A DNA stretch of 61,345 nt from Treponema sp. (GTDB lineage: Bacteria > Spirochaetota > Spirochaetia > Treponematales > Breznakiellaceae). Below, piece after piece: positions 53,160 to 61,345 of the stretch. How positions within the stretch are numbered: position 1 is the first letter of the stretch; each line of letters starts with the position of its first letter. The notes beneath the pieces were generated by a model that searched no databases, was not told the origin of the DNA, and saw only the letters and a list, made by a program, of their open reading frames with translations. The position numbers and the translations under genes were made by a program. The stretch spans positions 1 through 61,345 of the forward strand of contig JAITFY010000028.1 of NCBI GenBank assembly GCA_031281025.1, in the 5' to 3' direction.

Positions 53160-56100
53160 TCACCTCGGCTCAAGGAAAACTACCACATTACCTAACGATG
53201 TACCTTGCTGGATAGCGCCAATTCTTACTACATTATTTCTAGAGAAAGATTTTCTGAAAATATAGTATTTTGCGGTGCCTTCATTAGTCTCGTCTGCAAA
53301 TAAGTCAAAGTCGGGGCGGTTTTCGTTGCTGCGCAAAATTACGTCCACACCAAGAAATTCCCATGTATCGTCTATCCAGTGAATATTGTTTATGTTTACC
53401 CTCATTTCAAAAGCAAGATAAATATTCAGGTTTTGTCTAGCGGTAAAGACCATCTGAGACCTAACAGGCAGTGAGGATTGGTTTCTTGCATCCTGAGCCG
53501 AAGCAAGCCAGTCTTTACCAAGTAGAACAGATGGAATTTCTGTTGCTCCAAAAACAGCTCCTCTGTCGCCGTAAACTTCATCACCCAATTTAAAATTTTT
53601 ATTGTAGCTGACATTCCATTTGCCAAAACTCTGCACATTGTGAAGATAGGCAAGCACACGCCAATTGGAAATCAATGCGCCAGATGGAATATTAGCTGTA
53701 TCTACTGCGACTGTTGGATCTGGATGTATAATGATGTTAAAATCTTGGGTAAAGAGTTGTCCTGGGGCAAGCCCGTTGTTTACTGTAATACGGAGAGTAA
53801 CCGTACCGGAAGATGTAGTAGTTAAAGTGCGTCCATTAAGCGTCGCTCCTGTACCGCCGGCATTTGCTATTGTCAGTGTAAGGTTCTGCGCTGTTGCGTA
53901 AGCCGGTGCGACTGCTAATCTGTGAAGATTGTATCTGCCGATTGGCAGGAAAGCCGGAACACCGGAAACTTCAGTTACAGGAATATACGAACTTACCTGA
54001 ATTGTAAATTCTTTTGTGTAATCGCTGGATATTGTGCCGCCTGTTATGGTTGCTTTGATTACAGCGGTGCCTTCGGAAGTTGCTGACAGAACATTGCCGG
54101 TAATGGATGCGCCTGTTGCTCCAGGATCTACTAAACTCCATTGAATATTCTGGTGAGCTGCGCTTGATGGAACAACAATGCCGTTAAGTGTTGTTTGCCC
54201 GATTAACACTATGCCCGGTATGCCTCTAATGTTACTTACAGGTACAGGTAATTCATTTCTTGTCAGCCAACTGCTGTACAGATCCGGCAAGGCGCCCGGC
54301 CAGGTACCCATGTAATTATAGCCGTTACGCCGTTCGTGGCTTAGGTTGGCAAAGCTGGCAATAAGGTCAAGCGTAGCATTAGGCGGATGCACAACAGCTG
54401 TGTTGTTTGTTAAAGAGGCGTTGATTCGTTCGCCTGTGTCATTATCAACATAGATATTACGCAAATTTCCCTGTGTGCTTCCCCCTGTCCCGGAGGCATT
54501 TGCGAATAAAACTCCGCCTCTGGAAGCGTGAGCCTGAACTTCAGTCATACCCAAATTAGTATTCATAATATTACGGAGTGTAGGGGTCCTACGGTCGGAA
54601 AATAATGGCTCGAATGTGTTTATGTCAATAAAGCGCGCCCATACGCTTCCGTTAGGGTCTTCAATCAGAACACGGTTGCCGCCTGTGCCAAATTCTGCAA
54701 GACCGCTAGTATTCCTGTAACCGTGTATTTCTACATGGGCAAAAAACGCTACCGCAGCATGGATGGCATTTTTAACCTCTTCGCTTGGATTCGGGATATC
54801 CATTAAAAATCTGATAATTCCAATTGATTCATCGCCGCCTATGGCAGGGGGTTCAAATTCCCGAATCCAGGTTGGTTGTTTGTTTGTCTTTGTCGAGTTT
54901 GGAAAGATAAGGTAGTTTTGCGCCCAACCAGTCATCAAGTCATTAGCATTGTAACCTTGAGCCCATGCTGTAAGCATTTGCTGCTCTACTGACCAAACTT
55001 GCAAATTAAGAATACTCTGAAGCCCTCTGTTATAAGCACCCTGGAAATTGGCAAGAGTTCTGCCAGGACCAAATGCCGAAGGGAAATTTTCGTTTATAAT
55101 ATCGGTAAGCAGCCTCATTATTGTAGCGATAGATTCGTCGCTGAATATTATTGACCCACGGTAACCTGATTTATCTGTAACATAATAGGGCCAGCCGCCG
55201 CAAGTATACTGCGAAGTGAGTATTGCGTTAAGACCACTTACAAAAGATGTTCTGTAGAGTGGTATTTTTGTAGCTTCGTACATCATCAACATATATCTTG
55301 TGTCGTGAGTTGTAATGCCGCGCCCAAAGTAAGAGTCAGTATTCCACTTGGAGATATTATGATAATTTATCGAAGCCTGGCTAAAATTTAATACTGATGG
55401 ATAGTGGTCGCTGCCGGAAGTGCCGACATTGGCAGCACCCTGACCTGTACCCCTTGGCCAGCCGCCGTTATTACGCTGCATATACGTTAAATTGGTGGCG
55501 TAAGTTATGGATCTTTCGCCGCCGTACCATTGAGGGGGTTGATTGCGTAAAGCAGACCAATTAATTTCTGTAGAGCTGACATTCGCGCCTGTGGTAACTA
55601 CCATTATGCTAGAACCTTCATGCCAACCTATGGATGCTGCGTTAAGCGCATTTGCAACAGGAGCGATTGGGATATACAGTGTATCATCGATAGTTACCGG
55701 CGCCGCATCAATATTTATCAAGTTGCTGCCAATGGTTATACTTGCGATGTTTGTGGTTAGTACCGCTGTTGTATTTCCCAAACTTGCTGTGATTGTATTG
55801 CCGGATACGTTCCATGTCAAATTGCCAAGTACGGTTTTTGCCCCATTAAAAGGAACCATCAGTACGCCGTTTTGCAGTACCGGCGAAAGGTTCGAGTCTT
55901 CTTCGTCTATCGCTTTTAATACATCGTTATGCCACATTTGCGGGTTATTTGCCATAAGAGAAGAGCGGCTAAAATTATAGGCCCAAGGTTTTGGGGTATA
56001 AGTAACAGTCCAATCTCTAACAGATGGGTCGGCAGCTATGATTACTGTAGCAACACGGCTTGTTTCAGGTTCAATTTCATCATCGCTGCATGATACCACA

Positions 56101-56447
56101 ACATAAAAGTAATATGTTCCAATTTCTGTTTCGGAAGGTATCTCATAAGCTGCACCTGTTTCGTCATTGATAGGTGTGCTGCCGCTTCCGTTCGCCGCTG
56201 TTGCGCTGTGCCATTGGTAGGCAAGCGTCGTGCCTTTATCTACATTTTGAAGCTCGGCTTTAACAGTTAATTGTATAGAGCTCTCCAGCCAGCTATACGG
56301 CATGTTAATATTTACAGGTTGGGTTAAAATGGCGATTCCCGGAGGACCTTTCGACGTATCACCCGGTTCTTTGCAGGCCATAAAACCTGTCAAAAAAACT
56401 GCAGCCAAAAAGGCAATAGTTACGGCAAAAAAAAGCGTCTTTTTCAT
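53160..56447 (-). CDS. Multidomain pectate lyase lipoprotein (PL10-like)
   Basis: Cleaves polygalacturonate by beta-elimination. The 1095-residue protein has a lipobox (FMAC, Cys25), an Ig-like domain (35-140), a copper-amine-oxidase-N-like domain (about 190-290), a PL10 catalytic domain (about 300-620), two bacterial Ig-like (BIG2) domains (about 730-910), and a C-terminal beta-rich domain that may bind carbohydrate. PL10 landmarks are RNNGGWPRG, CGGWPYY, SDESIATIMRLL, GGDESIGIIRFLM and FIDINTFEPLF. The Cys anchor places the enzyme on the cell surface or in the periplasm. It has a good promoter, GAGGGAAG before the ATG and a leader of about 56 bases. The exact substrate is inferred from the family. 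Confidence 0.85.
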   Translation of the reverse strand: MKKTLFFAVTIAFLAAVFLTGFMACKEPGDTSKGPPGIAILTQPVNINMPYSWLESSIQLTVKAELQNVDKGTTLAYQWHSATAANGSGSTPINDETGAAYEIPSETEIGTYYFYVVVSCSDDEIEPETSRVATVIIAADPSVRDWTVTYTPKPWAYNFSRSSLMANNPQMWHNDVLKAIDEEDSNLSPVLQNGVLMVPFNGAKTVLGNLTWNVSGNTITASLGNTTAVLTTNIASITIGSNLINIDAAPVTIDDTLYIPIAPVANALNAASIGWHEGSSIMVVTTGANVSSTEINWSALRNQPPQWYGGERSITYATNLTYMQRNNGGWPRGTGQGAANVGTSGSDHYPSVLNFSQASINYHNISKWNTDSYFGRGITTHDTRYMLMMYEATKIPLYRTSFVSGLNAILTSQYTCGGWPYYVTDKSGYRGSIIFSDESIATIMRLLTDIINENFPSAFGPGRTLANFQGAYNRGLQSILNLQVWSVEQQMLTAWAQGYNANDLMTGWAQNYLIFPNSTKTNKQPTWIREFEPPAIGGDESIGIIRFLMDIPNPSEEVKNAIHAAVAFFAHVEIHGYRNTSGLAEFGTGGNRVLIEDPNGSVWARFIDINTFEPLFSDRRTPTLRNIMNTNLGMTEVQAHASRGGVLFANASGTGGSTQGNLRNIYVDNDTGERINASLTNNTAVVHPPNATLDLIASFANLSHERRNGYNYMGTWPGALPDLYSSWLTRNELPVPVSNIRGIPGIVLIGQTTLNGIVVPSSAAHQNIQWSLVDPGATGASITGNVLSATSEGTAVIKATITGGTISSDYTKEFTIQVSSYIPVTEVSGVPAFLPIGRYNLHRLAVAPAYATAQNLTLTIANAGGTGATLNGRTLTTTSSGTVTLRITVNNGLAPGQLFTQDFNIIIHPDPTVAVDTANIPSGALISNWRVLAYLHNVQSFGKWNVSYNKNFKLGDEVYGDRGAVFGATEIPSVLLGKDWLASAQDARNQSSLPVRSQMVFTARQNLNIYLAFEMRVNINNIHWIDDTWEFLGVDVILRSNENRPDFDLFADETNEGTAKYYIFRKSFSRNNVVRIGAIQQGTSLGNVVVFLEPR

Positions 56448-56509
56448 ACTTTCTTCCCTCTTTATAATGACTATTTTCTAAAAAATGGCTGACAAAACAC
56501 GTATCTTTT

Positions 56510-56539
56510 ATTTTACGCTTGTTTATTAAATCTTGTCAA
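56510..56539 (-). promoter_or_regulatory. Sigma-70 promoter of the pectate lyase gene
   Basis: Minus strand: TTGACA (56534-56539), 18 bases, TAAAAT (56510-56515). The predicted leader is about 56 bases, the longest clear leader in the window. Confidence 0.65.
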
Positions 56540-56572
56540 GCAAAATTGAATCGCTTCTTTCCATACGACCAG

Positions 56573-57169
56573 CTACTCAGGCCTAAACCGTATTTGCAAT
56601 GTGCTTCTTTCATTCTCAAGAAACATCGTCAATTCAGGAGCATTAAAGGGTACTGCAAAACGGTATGTTTCTTCGGCTTCCAGAGAAAAGAAAATGCGGT
56701 GGAAAAAATCCGGTAAATTGGCTTCGTCTGTTTGTGCTGGAATTGGTATAAATATATCTACAGCGCCAGTATAAACGTTTGTGTTTCGTGCATTTTTTCT
56801 TAATACAACAATGGACATACCTTCAAAGCTTGTTGCAGAAATATCTATGCGGTTGCCATCCAGTTCATAAGTTGTATCAAAATACCCAAAAAATGCAAGC
56901 GCTAATATTCCAACACACATAAAAATAATGACAAAAAAAAGTATTTTTCTGGGTTTATCGGCAACAAGCGGCCCAAATAAACTAAAACGCCCTTTTCCAG
57001 CCCGGTTATTTCTATACATGTTTTTTACATTTTCTGGAGCGCTTTCCAGTCTTCGTTCACGATTATAATAAAACTTAAGCCCATCTTCTTTATGGTTTAC
57101 GCTATCATTGCTGCTAAGCGGATAATTCACATTCGGCCTGGACTTTTTCTCCAATTCCTCATCGTTCAT
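56573..57169 (-). CDS. Single-pass membrane protein of unknown function
   Basis: A protein of 198 residues with a charged cytoplasmic N-terminus (about 75 residues), one transmembrane helix (about 80-100, ILFFVIIFMCVGILALAFFG) and an extracytoplasmic beta-rich domain of about 95 residues. The ATG at 57169 is preferred because AGGAA lies six bases before it; the frame also extends to an ATG at 57181 without a ribosome-binding site. It lies 22 bases after the lipoprotein gene on the same strand, so the two may act together. No family recognised. Confidence 0.72.
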   Translation of the reverse strand: MNDEELEKKSRPNVNYPLSSNDSVNHKEDGLKFYYNRERRLESAPENVKNMYRNNRAGKGRFSLFGPLVADKPRKILFFVIIFMCVGILALAFFGYFDTTYELDGNRIDISATSFEGMSIVVLRKNARNTNVYTGAVDIFIPIPAQTDEANLPDFFHRIFFSLEAEETYRFAVPFNAPELTMFLENERSTLQIRFRPE

Positions 57170-57190
57170 TCTGTTCCTCATTGTTAAATT

Positions 57191-58393
57191 TTATGGCGTA
57201 TCACTCATAAACCTGTCTGTACGCCACCAGACCATATTAATACTAAAATCATCAGCAAGCATACCACACAGGATACCTTCTGGTGAAAGATAAAAATCGT
57301 TGTACATAAGCTCATCACTGGATATCAGGATATTACCGCGGCGTTGACTGCGTGTATATAAATTAACATATAACAATACATAACCGTTTTCTACTGGAAC
57401 GTATAAAAGCGTTCTTCCGTTACGCGCAATACCCATCATGGAATAAAAAACTGTAAAACCAGACGGACGCCCGTTTTCGATAATTTCATATAAAGGTATT
57501 TCTATATAATCTGTATAAGAGCCGTCTTCGATATTTAAAGTCCATAAAAATGAGCTGACAGGAACACTTCCGGTACGGGTATTTGTTGATTGATCAAAAG
57601 TATCCCGGCTGTAATCTACCTTAATGTAAACATTTCTTGAATCAACAGATGCTTTAATGCTGTCTATAACGCCATGCGCTTGTGCCCACTCAGGATGGGC
57701 AGGGATCATATTTGTAGAAATTTTAACAAGAAAAAGAAGCTGCCCGGATGTGTTAAACCAATATAATTCCCATCCATCGGGAATACGGCAAATAACGACA
57801 AGCTCGTCCCTTATGGAGGAGGAAAGGCCGACTATTCTGGGAAAGGGGCTTCCCCCAATTCCTTCCCTGCCAAAATAGTTAATGAAACGTCCATCCTGAT
57901 CAAAATGCAATACAATTCCATCCAATAATGATCTTGTTTCGGGATCGGTATACTGTTGATGATAAGGAAGTCTGTCTTCTACAAAAATATGCCTGTTTGA
58001 ATCAACAGTTATCCAGCCAGGTTCTTCTAAAGGATACTGAAATGCCCATCGGGTTGCCTGCTGTTCATCCGGGATATTTGTTCTTAAAGTTAATGGAGGA
58101 GGATTAGTTTCTTCGTTATAAATCATAAACAGCAAATTACCGTAAGAATTATACCGGACGATTTTTCCGCTATTGCCGTCGGAAATGTAAAAAAGACCGT
58201 CTCTCATTGAAAAGCCGATCCTTCTTATACCTCTGCTTCCGTCGAGCTTGTAAAGTGCAATTTGATCTTCCATAGGGCCAATTCCAAGCGAAAACAGTTC
58301 TTCCCTATCAATGGAACCGTCAGTACTATTTCTGCAGGCAAACGTAAAAAAAACCGCCAAACCAATAATTGCAATAATAATTATTCTTTTCAT
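57191..58393 (-). CDS. Lipoprotein with NHL/beta-propeller-like repeats
   Basis: A 400-residue protein with a signal peptide and lipobox-like FACR (Cys20). The mature part has repeated [21 protein letters not shown] and FNTSGQLLF segments, as in NHL or beta-propeller proteins. These usually bind proteins or glycans at the cell envelope. There is no catalytic motif. A membrane protein of unknown function is encoded 22 bases downstream. The upstream region has an inverted repeat over the promoter (58401-58428). Function unknown. Confidence 0.78.
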   Translation of the reverse strand: MKRIIIIAIIGLAVFFTFACRNSTDGSIDREELFSLGIGPMEDQIALYKLDGSRGIRRIGFSMRDGLFYISDGNSGKIVRYNSYGNLLFMIYNEETNPPPLTLRTNIPDEQQATRWAFQYPLEEPGWITVDSNRHIFVEDRLPYHQQYTDPETRSLLDGIVLHFDQDGRFINYFGREGIGGSPFPRIVGLSSSIRDELVVICRIPDGWELYWFNTSGQLLFLVKISTNMIPAHPEWAQAHGVIDSIKASVDSRNVYIKVDYSRDTFDQSTNTRTGSVPVSSFLWTLNIEDGSYTDYIEIPLYEIIENGRPSGFTVFYSMMGIARNGRTLLYVPVENGYVLLYVNLYTRSQRRGNILISSDELMYNDFYLSPEGILCGMLADDFSINMVWWRTDRFMSDTP

Positions 58394-58400
58394 TTATCTA

Positions 58401-58428
58401 CAAAATCCTCTTTTTTAGCGATTTTGTC
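58401..58428. promoter_or_regulatory. Inverted repeat over the lipoprotein promoter, possible operator
   Basis: ACAAAATC (58401-58408) and GATTTTGT (58421-58428) are perfect 8-base arms, 20 bases centre to centre (two helical turns). On the minus strand they overlap the -35 TTGACA (58426-58431) and a weak -10 GATTTT (58403-58408) with a 17-base spacer. Confidence 0.45.
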
Positions 58429-58479
58429 AATCTGGGTATCTGTTACAAAAATCCCCTTCCCTTAATTCCAATATATATA

Positions 58480-58485
58480 TATAAT
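58480..58485 (+). promoter_or_regulatory. -10 box of the UPRTase-like gene (leaderless type)
   Basis: TATAAT lies six bases before the ATG at 58492. The -35 is weak (TTCCCT, 17 bases upstream). No Shine-Dalgarno sequence is present. Confidence 0.45.
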
Positions 58486-58491
58486 TCTTCT

Positions 58492-59541
58492 ATGGATAAA
58501 TTGATCTTAAATGCGGCTGAGTTGGACGGGTACTTAACTGCGGATGATAAAAAAAGCCTGAAAAGTCTTGATTTGCTTTTTGGTAAAGCGCTTGATATCT
58601 TTCCAAAATTACAGATTGGGCAAAAAGATGCGGAAAACGAAATTATTAAAATATACAACGAAATGGGAAATAAACTTCAGGAAATATGCATCAATAATCC
58701 CAGAATATTTGTTTATTCATTTATCTCTCCGCAGGAAGATCATTCAGAAACCTCACGCATTATTGCCAAATTAAGGGATATAAATACAAAAAACGATGAA
58801 TTCGTTTATTATATCCAGCGGGCTTATGAGATGTTGTTTAAACTGGCCTGGGGAAGCACTCATGGAACTAAAAAAAATTATCTCATTGTAAAAACTCCTG
58901 TTACTCATCCTGCTCAAAATTATGCTGTTCATAAAATAACAAATATCGACAGCAAAATAGAAAATACCGTTATGTGCGTTATGTTAAGAGGCGCTTTGCT
59001 TCCGTCAATGATTATGAGCAAAGAAATCGAGGAATACTCATCACATGGTTATGTAACGCCGTTTGCGCTTTTTAGAATCTTCCGGAATGACAACAAACAG
59101 GAAGACGATATGGAATACATTCTTGATCTTGATAATTCATTTTTTAATATCGATTCTTTAAACGATAAGGACCTGGTTTTTGCAGACCCAATGAATGCTA
59201 CAGGCGGAAGTATCGTTACGGTTGTTAAATACTTGTCCAAGCTGGGCGTTAAACCACGCTCTGTCATTTTTCTTAATGTTATTTCTGCTTTAAAAGGCGC
59301 TCTTAGGGTTATAAGGGCTCTTGATAATTGCGATGTATACACTCTCTGGATGGATGGTGTTATGAATAAAAACGCATATATCATGCCGGGTCTTGGCGAT
59401 GCCGGAGACAGAATAAATGGAATGGACAATAATACAAACCGCAGAAATATCATTCAGCTTTTAGCTGATTACGGTTCAAATATGGCTAACCTGTACCGTT
59501 CCCAATATCGTGAAATAGAAAATACTGTTTTATTAAATTAG
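58492..59541 (+). CDS. Uracil phosphoribosyltransferase-like protein with N-terminal extension
   Basis: The C-terminal 200 residues resemble uracil phosphoribosyltransferase. The PRPP loop reads [11 protein letters not shown] (UPRTase: DPMLATGGS). A flexible-loop region [10 protein letters not shown] takes the place of the usual LRAGL segment, and the uracil-binding end is [12 protein letters not shown] (UPRTase: [12 protein letters not shown]). The first 140 residues are an extension without clear similarity; typical Upp is about 209 residues. It probably salvages uracil to UMP, but the altered loops and extension leave room for another nucleobase or a regulatory role. Promoter geometry predicts a leaderless mRNA. 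Confidence 0.8.
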   Translation: MDKLILNAAELDGYLTADDKKSLKSLDLLFGKALDIFPKLQIGQKDAENEIIKIYNEMGNKLQEICINNPRIFVYSFISPQEDHSETSRIIAKLRDINTKNDEFVYYIQRAYEMLFKLAWGSTHGTKKNYLIVKTPVTHPAQNYAVHKITNIDSKIENTVMCVMLRGALLPSMIMSKEIEEYSSHGYVTPFALFRIFRNDNKQEDDMEYILDLDNSFFNIDSLNDKDLVFADPMNATGGSIVTVVKYLSKLGVKPRSVIFLNVISALKGALRVIRALDNCDVYTLWMDGVMNKNAYIMPGLGDAGDRINGMDNNTNRRNIIQLLADYGSNMANLYRSQYREIENTVLLN

Positions 59542-59568
59542 GAATGAGGAATTAGGAACGAGGAATGA
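59541..59568. repeat. Two-copy 14-base tandem repeat supplying a ribosome-binding site
   Basis: Two 14-base units (GGAATGAGGAATTA and GGAACGAGGAATGA) follow each other directly after the upp-like stop. The second contains GAGG and the ATG of the next gene. Confidence 0.65.
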
Positions 59569-60584
59569 GAAAAAAAATGTTCTTAAAATATATAATTTTT
59601 GCTCTTTGCTCTTTTTTAATTGTTATTTGTATTGGTTGTGTTGGCATGGCGGCATCGGCTGAGGAGTATTATTCCATTGGCATGGCTTTTTTTGATCTTG
59701 GCAAGTTTGAAGATGCGGAAAAATGGCTCAATCGTGCAAGGCAGGCCGACAGAACTTATGTTGCTTCACAATATAATCTGGGTCGTCTTGCATTCGAAAG
59801 GCAGCGGTTTGATGAAGCAGCCAGGCACTTTGAAGGTATATTAAGACGTGATCCCGACAATGTACTCGCTCTTAGAGCCGCAGCGTATACCCGAATCAGA
59901 TTGGGGAACATCGACATCGCGCAAAGGCACTACTCAAGGCTGCTGCAACTGGTTCCCGAAAGCGCTGATGACGGCTACAATCATGCGCTTGTTTTATTTG
60001 CAATGGAGTTTTTCGCAGAAGCCGAAGAAGTTCTGGAAAGATATCCTGTATCATTGCTTGAAAATAAAGATATGCAGCTCCTTTTTGCACGCAGCCAGGC
60101 AGCGCAAAACAAGGTTGAGGCAATTAATACTTATGCAAACTTCCTTGAACATTTTCCCGATCCTAAGGCCCGTTTTGAATATGCCGCTGTGCTTGAACAC
60201 CATGAGTTTTATGTAAAAGCGCTGGAAGAATTCCATGCAGCGCTTGCAGAGCTTACTCCAACCACTACAGATCTTTCACGACACGAAGTCATTTTTTCTA
60301 TTGCAAGAGTATTGTTAATAGCCGACAGCGAAAGCAGCGAGGGAATTACAGAATTACAGAGCATTATTGATGACGGGTTTAACGATATAACCGCAGTCGA
60401 AAAATTGGCGGAAAATACAAAAATAAGTTCAGCAAACATTGAACGTTTACGTGCCATGATCACCAATATGAGGCGGATGGCAGTAGTAGTAGAAGAACCG
60501 CAGCAGGAAACCTTTATAGACGATGACGATATGGAAAATATTGATTCAACTTTAGAAACTGACCCTGAGAGTAGTTCCTATTAA
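59565..60584 (+). CDS. TPR-repeat lipoprotein
   Basis: A 339-residue protein with a signal peptide and a probable lipobox (ICIGC, Cys25). About four TPR units follow over residues 34-200 (AEEYYSIGMAFFDLGKFEDA, YVASQYNLGRLAFERQRF and others), then an acidic C-terminus (DDDDMEN). TPR lipoproteins of spirochetes often scaffold envelope complexes. The start lies in a 14-base tandem repeat that supplies the ribosome-binding site. The 3' end overlaps the convergent outer-membrane protein gene by 33 bases. Function unknown. Confidence 0.82.
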   Translation: MRKKMFLKYIIFALCSFLIVICIGCVGMAASAEEYYSIGMAFFDLGKFEDAEKWLNRARQADRTYVASQYNLGRLAFERQRFDEAARHFEGILRRDPDNVLALRAAAYTRIRLGNIDIAQRHYSRLLQLVPESADDGYNHALVLFAMEFFAEAEEVLERYPVSLLENKDMQLLFARSQAAQNKVEAINTYANFLEHFPDPKARFEYAAVLEHHEFYVKALEEFHAALAELTPTTTDLSRHEVIFSIARVLLIADSESSEGITELQSIIDDGFNDITAVEKLAENTKISSANIERLRAMITNMRRMAVVVEEPQQETFIDDDDMENIDSTLETDPESSSY

Positions 60585-61345
60585 TACATCAAATGTAAAT
60601 ATGTTATAAAATTTATTTTCGCTCATTTTTAGTTTTATAAATGAAGTTAAATTTAATCTTCCCAAAATACGAACAATTTCTTCATGTCCCGCTGTAACAG
60701 ACCAGCGCAAGTGATCTGTCGATTTATCAACTGTCAATTCCAGGCTTTCACTGCGAAACTGCTGATAATTCCTTCCAAATACAGAAAATTGATTACTTGT
60801 TTTTGATGTGAGCCAATCATAAAAAACGCTTAAAAGACTGTTTTTTGTAGGTACTTCCCAGCTGGCAACAAAGCTTTCTGTCCACAACAAATTATTTAAA
60901 GCGCTGTTTGTGCCGGCAACAGCTGCGGATCTAATGGTGAATGTGTTAATAAAATTTAAAGTACCGTCAGAAAAACCCCTAAAACCTGCATTTAAAGTTG
61001 ATTGTATTCTCCAGGAAATATCCTCTTCTCTTGGAATAACAAAAGCCGTGTCAATTGTATGCGAATATTCATCGCTGTGATAAAACTTAAAAATAGGATA
61101 AAATCCCATAACACCAAACATATTTATACTGCTAAAGCCAAGGGCGCTGCCAATATTCAAAGAATCTGTTCTTGTGTCAAATTTCTGCTCTGTCAGCCGG
61201 TTAATCCTAAAAGTTACCCGCGATGGAACATAAAACGATGATAAGTTTATCCTTTGGGGAAAAATAATTCTTGCAGCAAAGGAATCGTTAAATGAAGCAT
61301 ATTGAATCAGTGATGCAGATGGAGATCTTTCCAATGATTTATCCA
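60552..61345 (-). CDS. C-terminal part of a large outer-membrane protein, cut by window edge
   Basis: The frame is open to the right edge of the window, so only the last 264 or so residues are present. They are rich in amphipathic beta-strands with aromatic residues and end in Phe (LRVSF), the usual terminal signature of proteins inserted by BamA. The layout fits the barrel domain of a large protein such as LptD or a spirochete-specific barrel, but similarity is too weak to choose. The 3' end overlaps the TPR lipoprotein gene by 33 bases. Confidence 0.7.
   Translation of the reverse strand, partial: DKSLERSPSASLIQYASFNDSFAARIIFPQRINLSSFYVPSRVTFRINRLTEQKFDTRTDSLNIGSALGFSSINMFGVMGFYPIFKFYHSDEYSHTIDTAFVIPREEDISWRIQSTLNAGFRGFSDGTLNFINTFTIRSAAVAGTNSALNNLLWTESFVASWEVPTKNSLLSVFYDWLTSKTSNQFSVFGRNYQQFRSESLELTVDKSTDHLRWSVTAGHEEIVRILGRLNLTSFIKLKMSENKFYNIFTFDVLIGTTLRVSF

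Overview
The window looks like chromosomal DNA of a host-associated, anaerobic spirochete close to Treponema. The base composition is AT-rich. The order tamB-bamA-skp-mutS matches TP0325-TP0328 of T. pallidum. A GreA with a very long helical-repeat N-terminus (TP0019 type), flagellar flgN-flgK, TpLRR/BspA-type repeats and many spirochetal lipoproteins point the same way. A glycyl radical enzyme indicates anaerobic life. A pectate lyase and a C10 protease suggest a gut or plant-polymer-rich habitat. The species cannot be named from this sequence.

Layout. 1-2.0 kb: flgK (cut by the window edge) and flgN behind a sigma-28-type promoter. 2.1-7.0 kb: a cytosolic-looking leucine-rich-repeat protein with a zinc ribbon, and a C10 (streptopain-like) lipoprotein protease. 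7.0-13 kb: rpe, divergent from a helical-repeat/greA/VWA-domain operon. 12.9-17.1 kb: dihydroorotase, YhhN, ComF and a uracil permease. 17.2-27.7 kb: mutS and the outer-membrane biogenesis genes skp, bamA and tamB. 27.8-38.5 kb: a prolidase, then a six-gene operon (DUF3798 binding lipoprotein, ABC ATPase, two permeases, glycyl radical activase, HypD-type hydroxyproline dehydratase), with a divergent threonine aldolase. 38.5-46.3 kb: glgC, tmk, a partner-switching pair (STAS protein plus fused PP2C phosphatase/HATPase kinase) and clpC. 46.3-53.1 kb: DUF192, rsmD, a sigma-28-promoted unknown gene, a dual cyclic-nucleotide-binding protein, rlmN and envelope proteins. 53.2-61.3 kb: a multidomain pectate lyase, unknown envelope proteins, a UPRTase-like protein, a TPR lipoprotein and the end of an outer-membrane protein.

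The strongest leads are two. First, a neighbourhood in which a prolidase, a HypD glycyl radical dehydratase with every active-site residue I can compare, its activase and a dedicated ABC importer sit together without P5C reductase. This reads as a scavenging system for hydroxyproline or hydroxyproline-containing dipeptides. Second, at least seven genes carry a -10 box only 5-7 bases before the start codon and no Shine-Dalgarno sequence, which predicts leaderless mRNAs. Two sigma-28-type promoters tie an unknown 146-residue protein to motility, and a small family of palindromic repeats invades gene ends.

Genes are tightly packed. No gap exceeds 150 bases, and I saw no rRNA, tRNA, CRISPR array, insertion sequence or phage gene. 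Start codons were moved from the longest reading frame where ribosome-binding sites or promoters argued for it; each case is noted.
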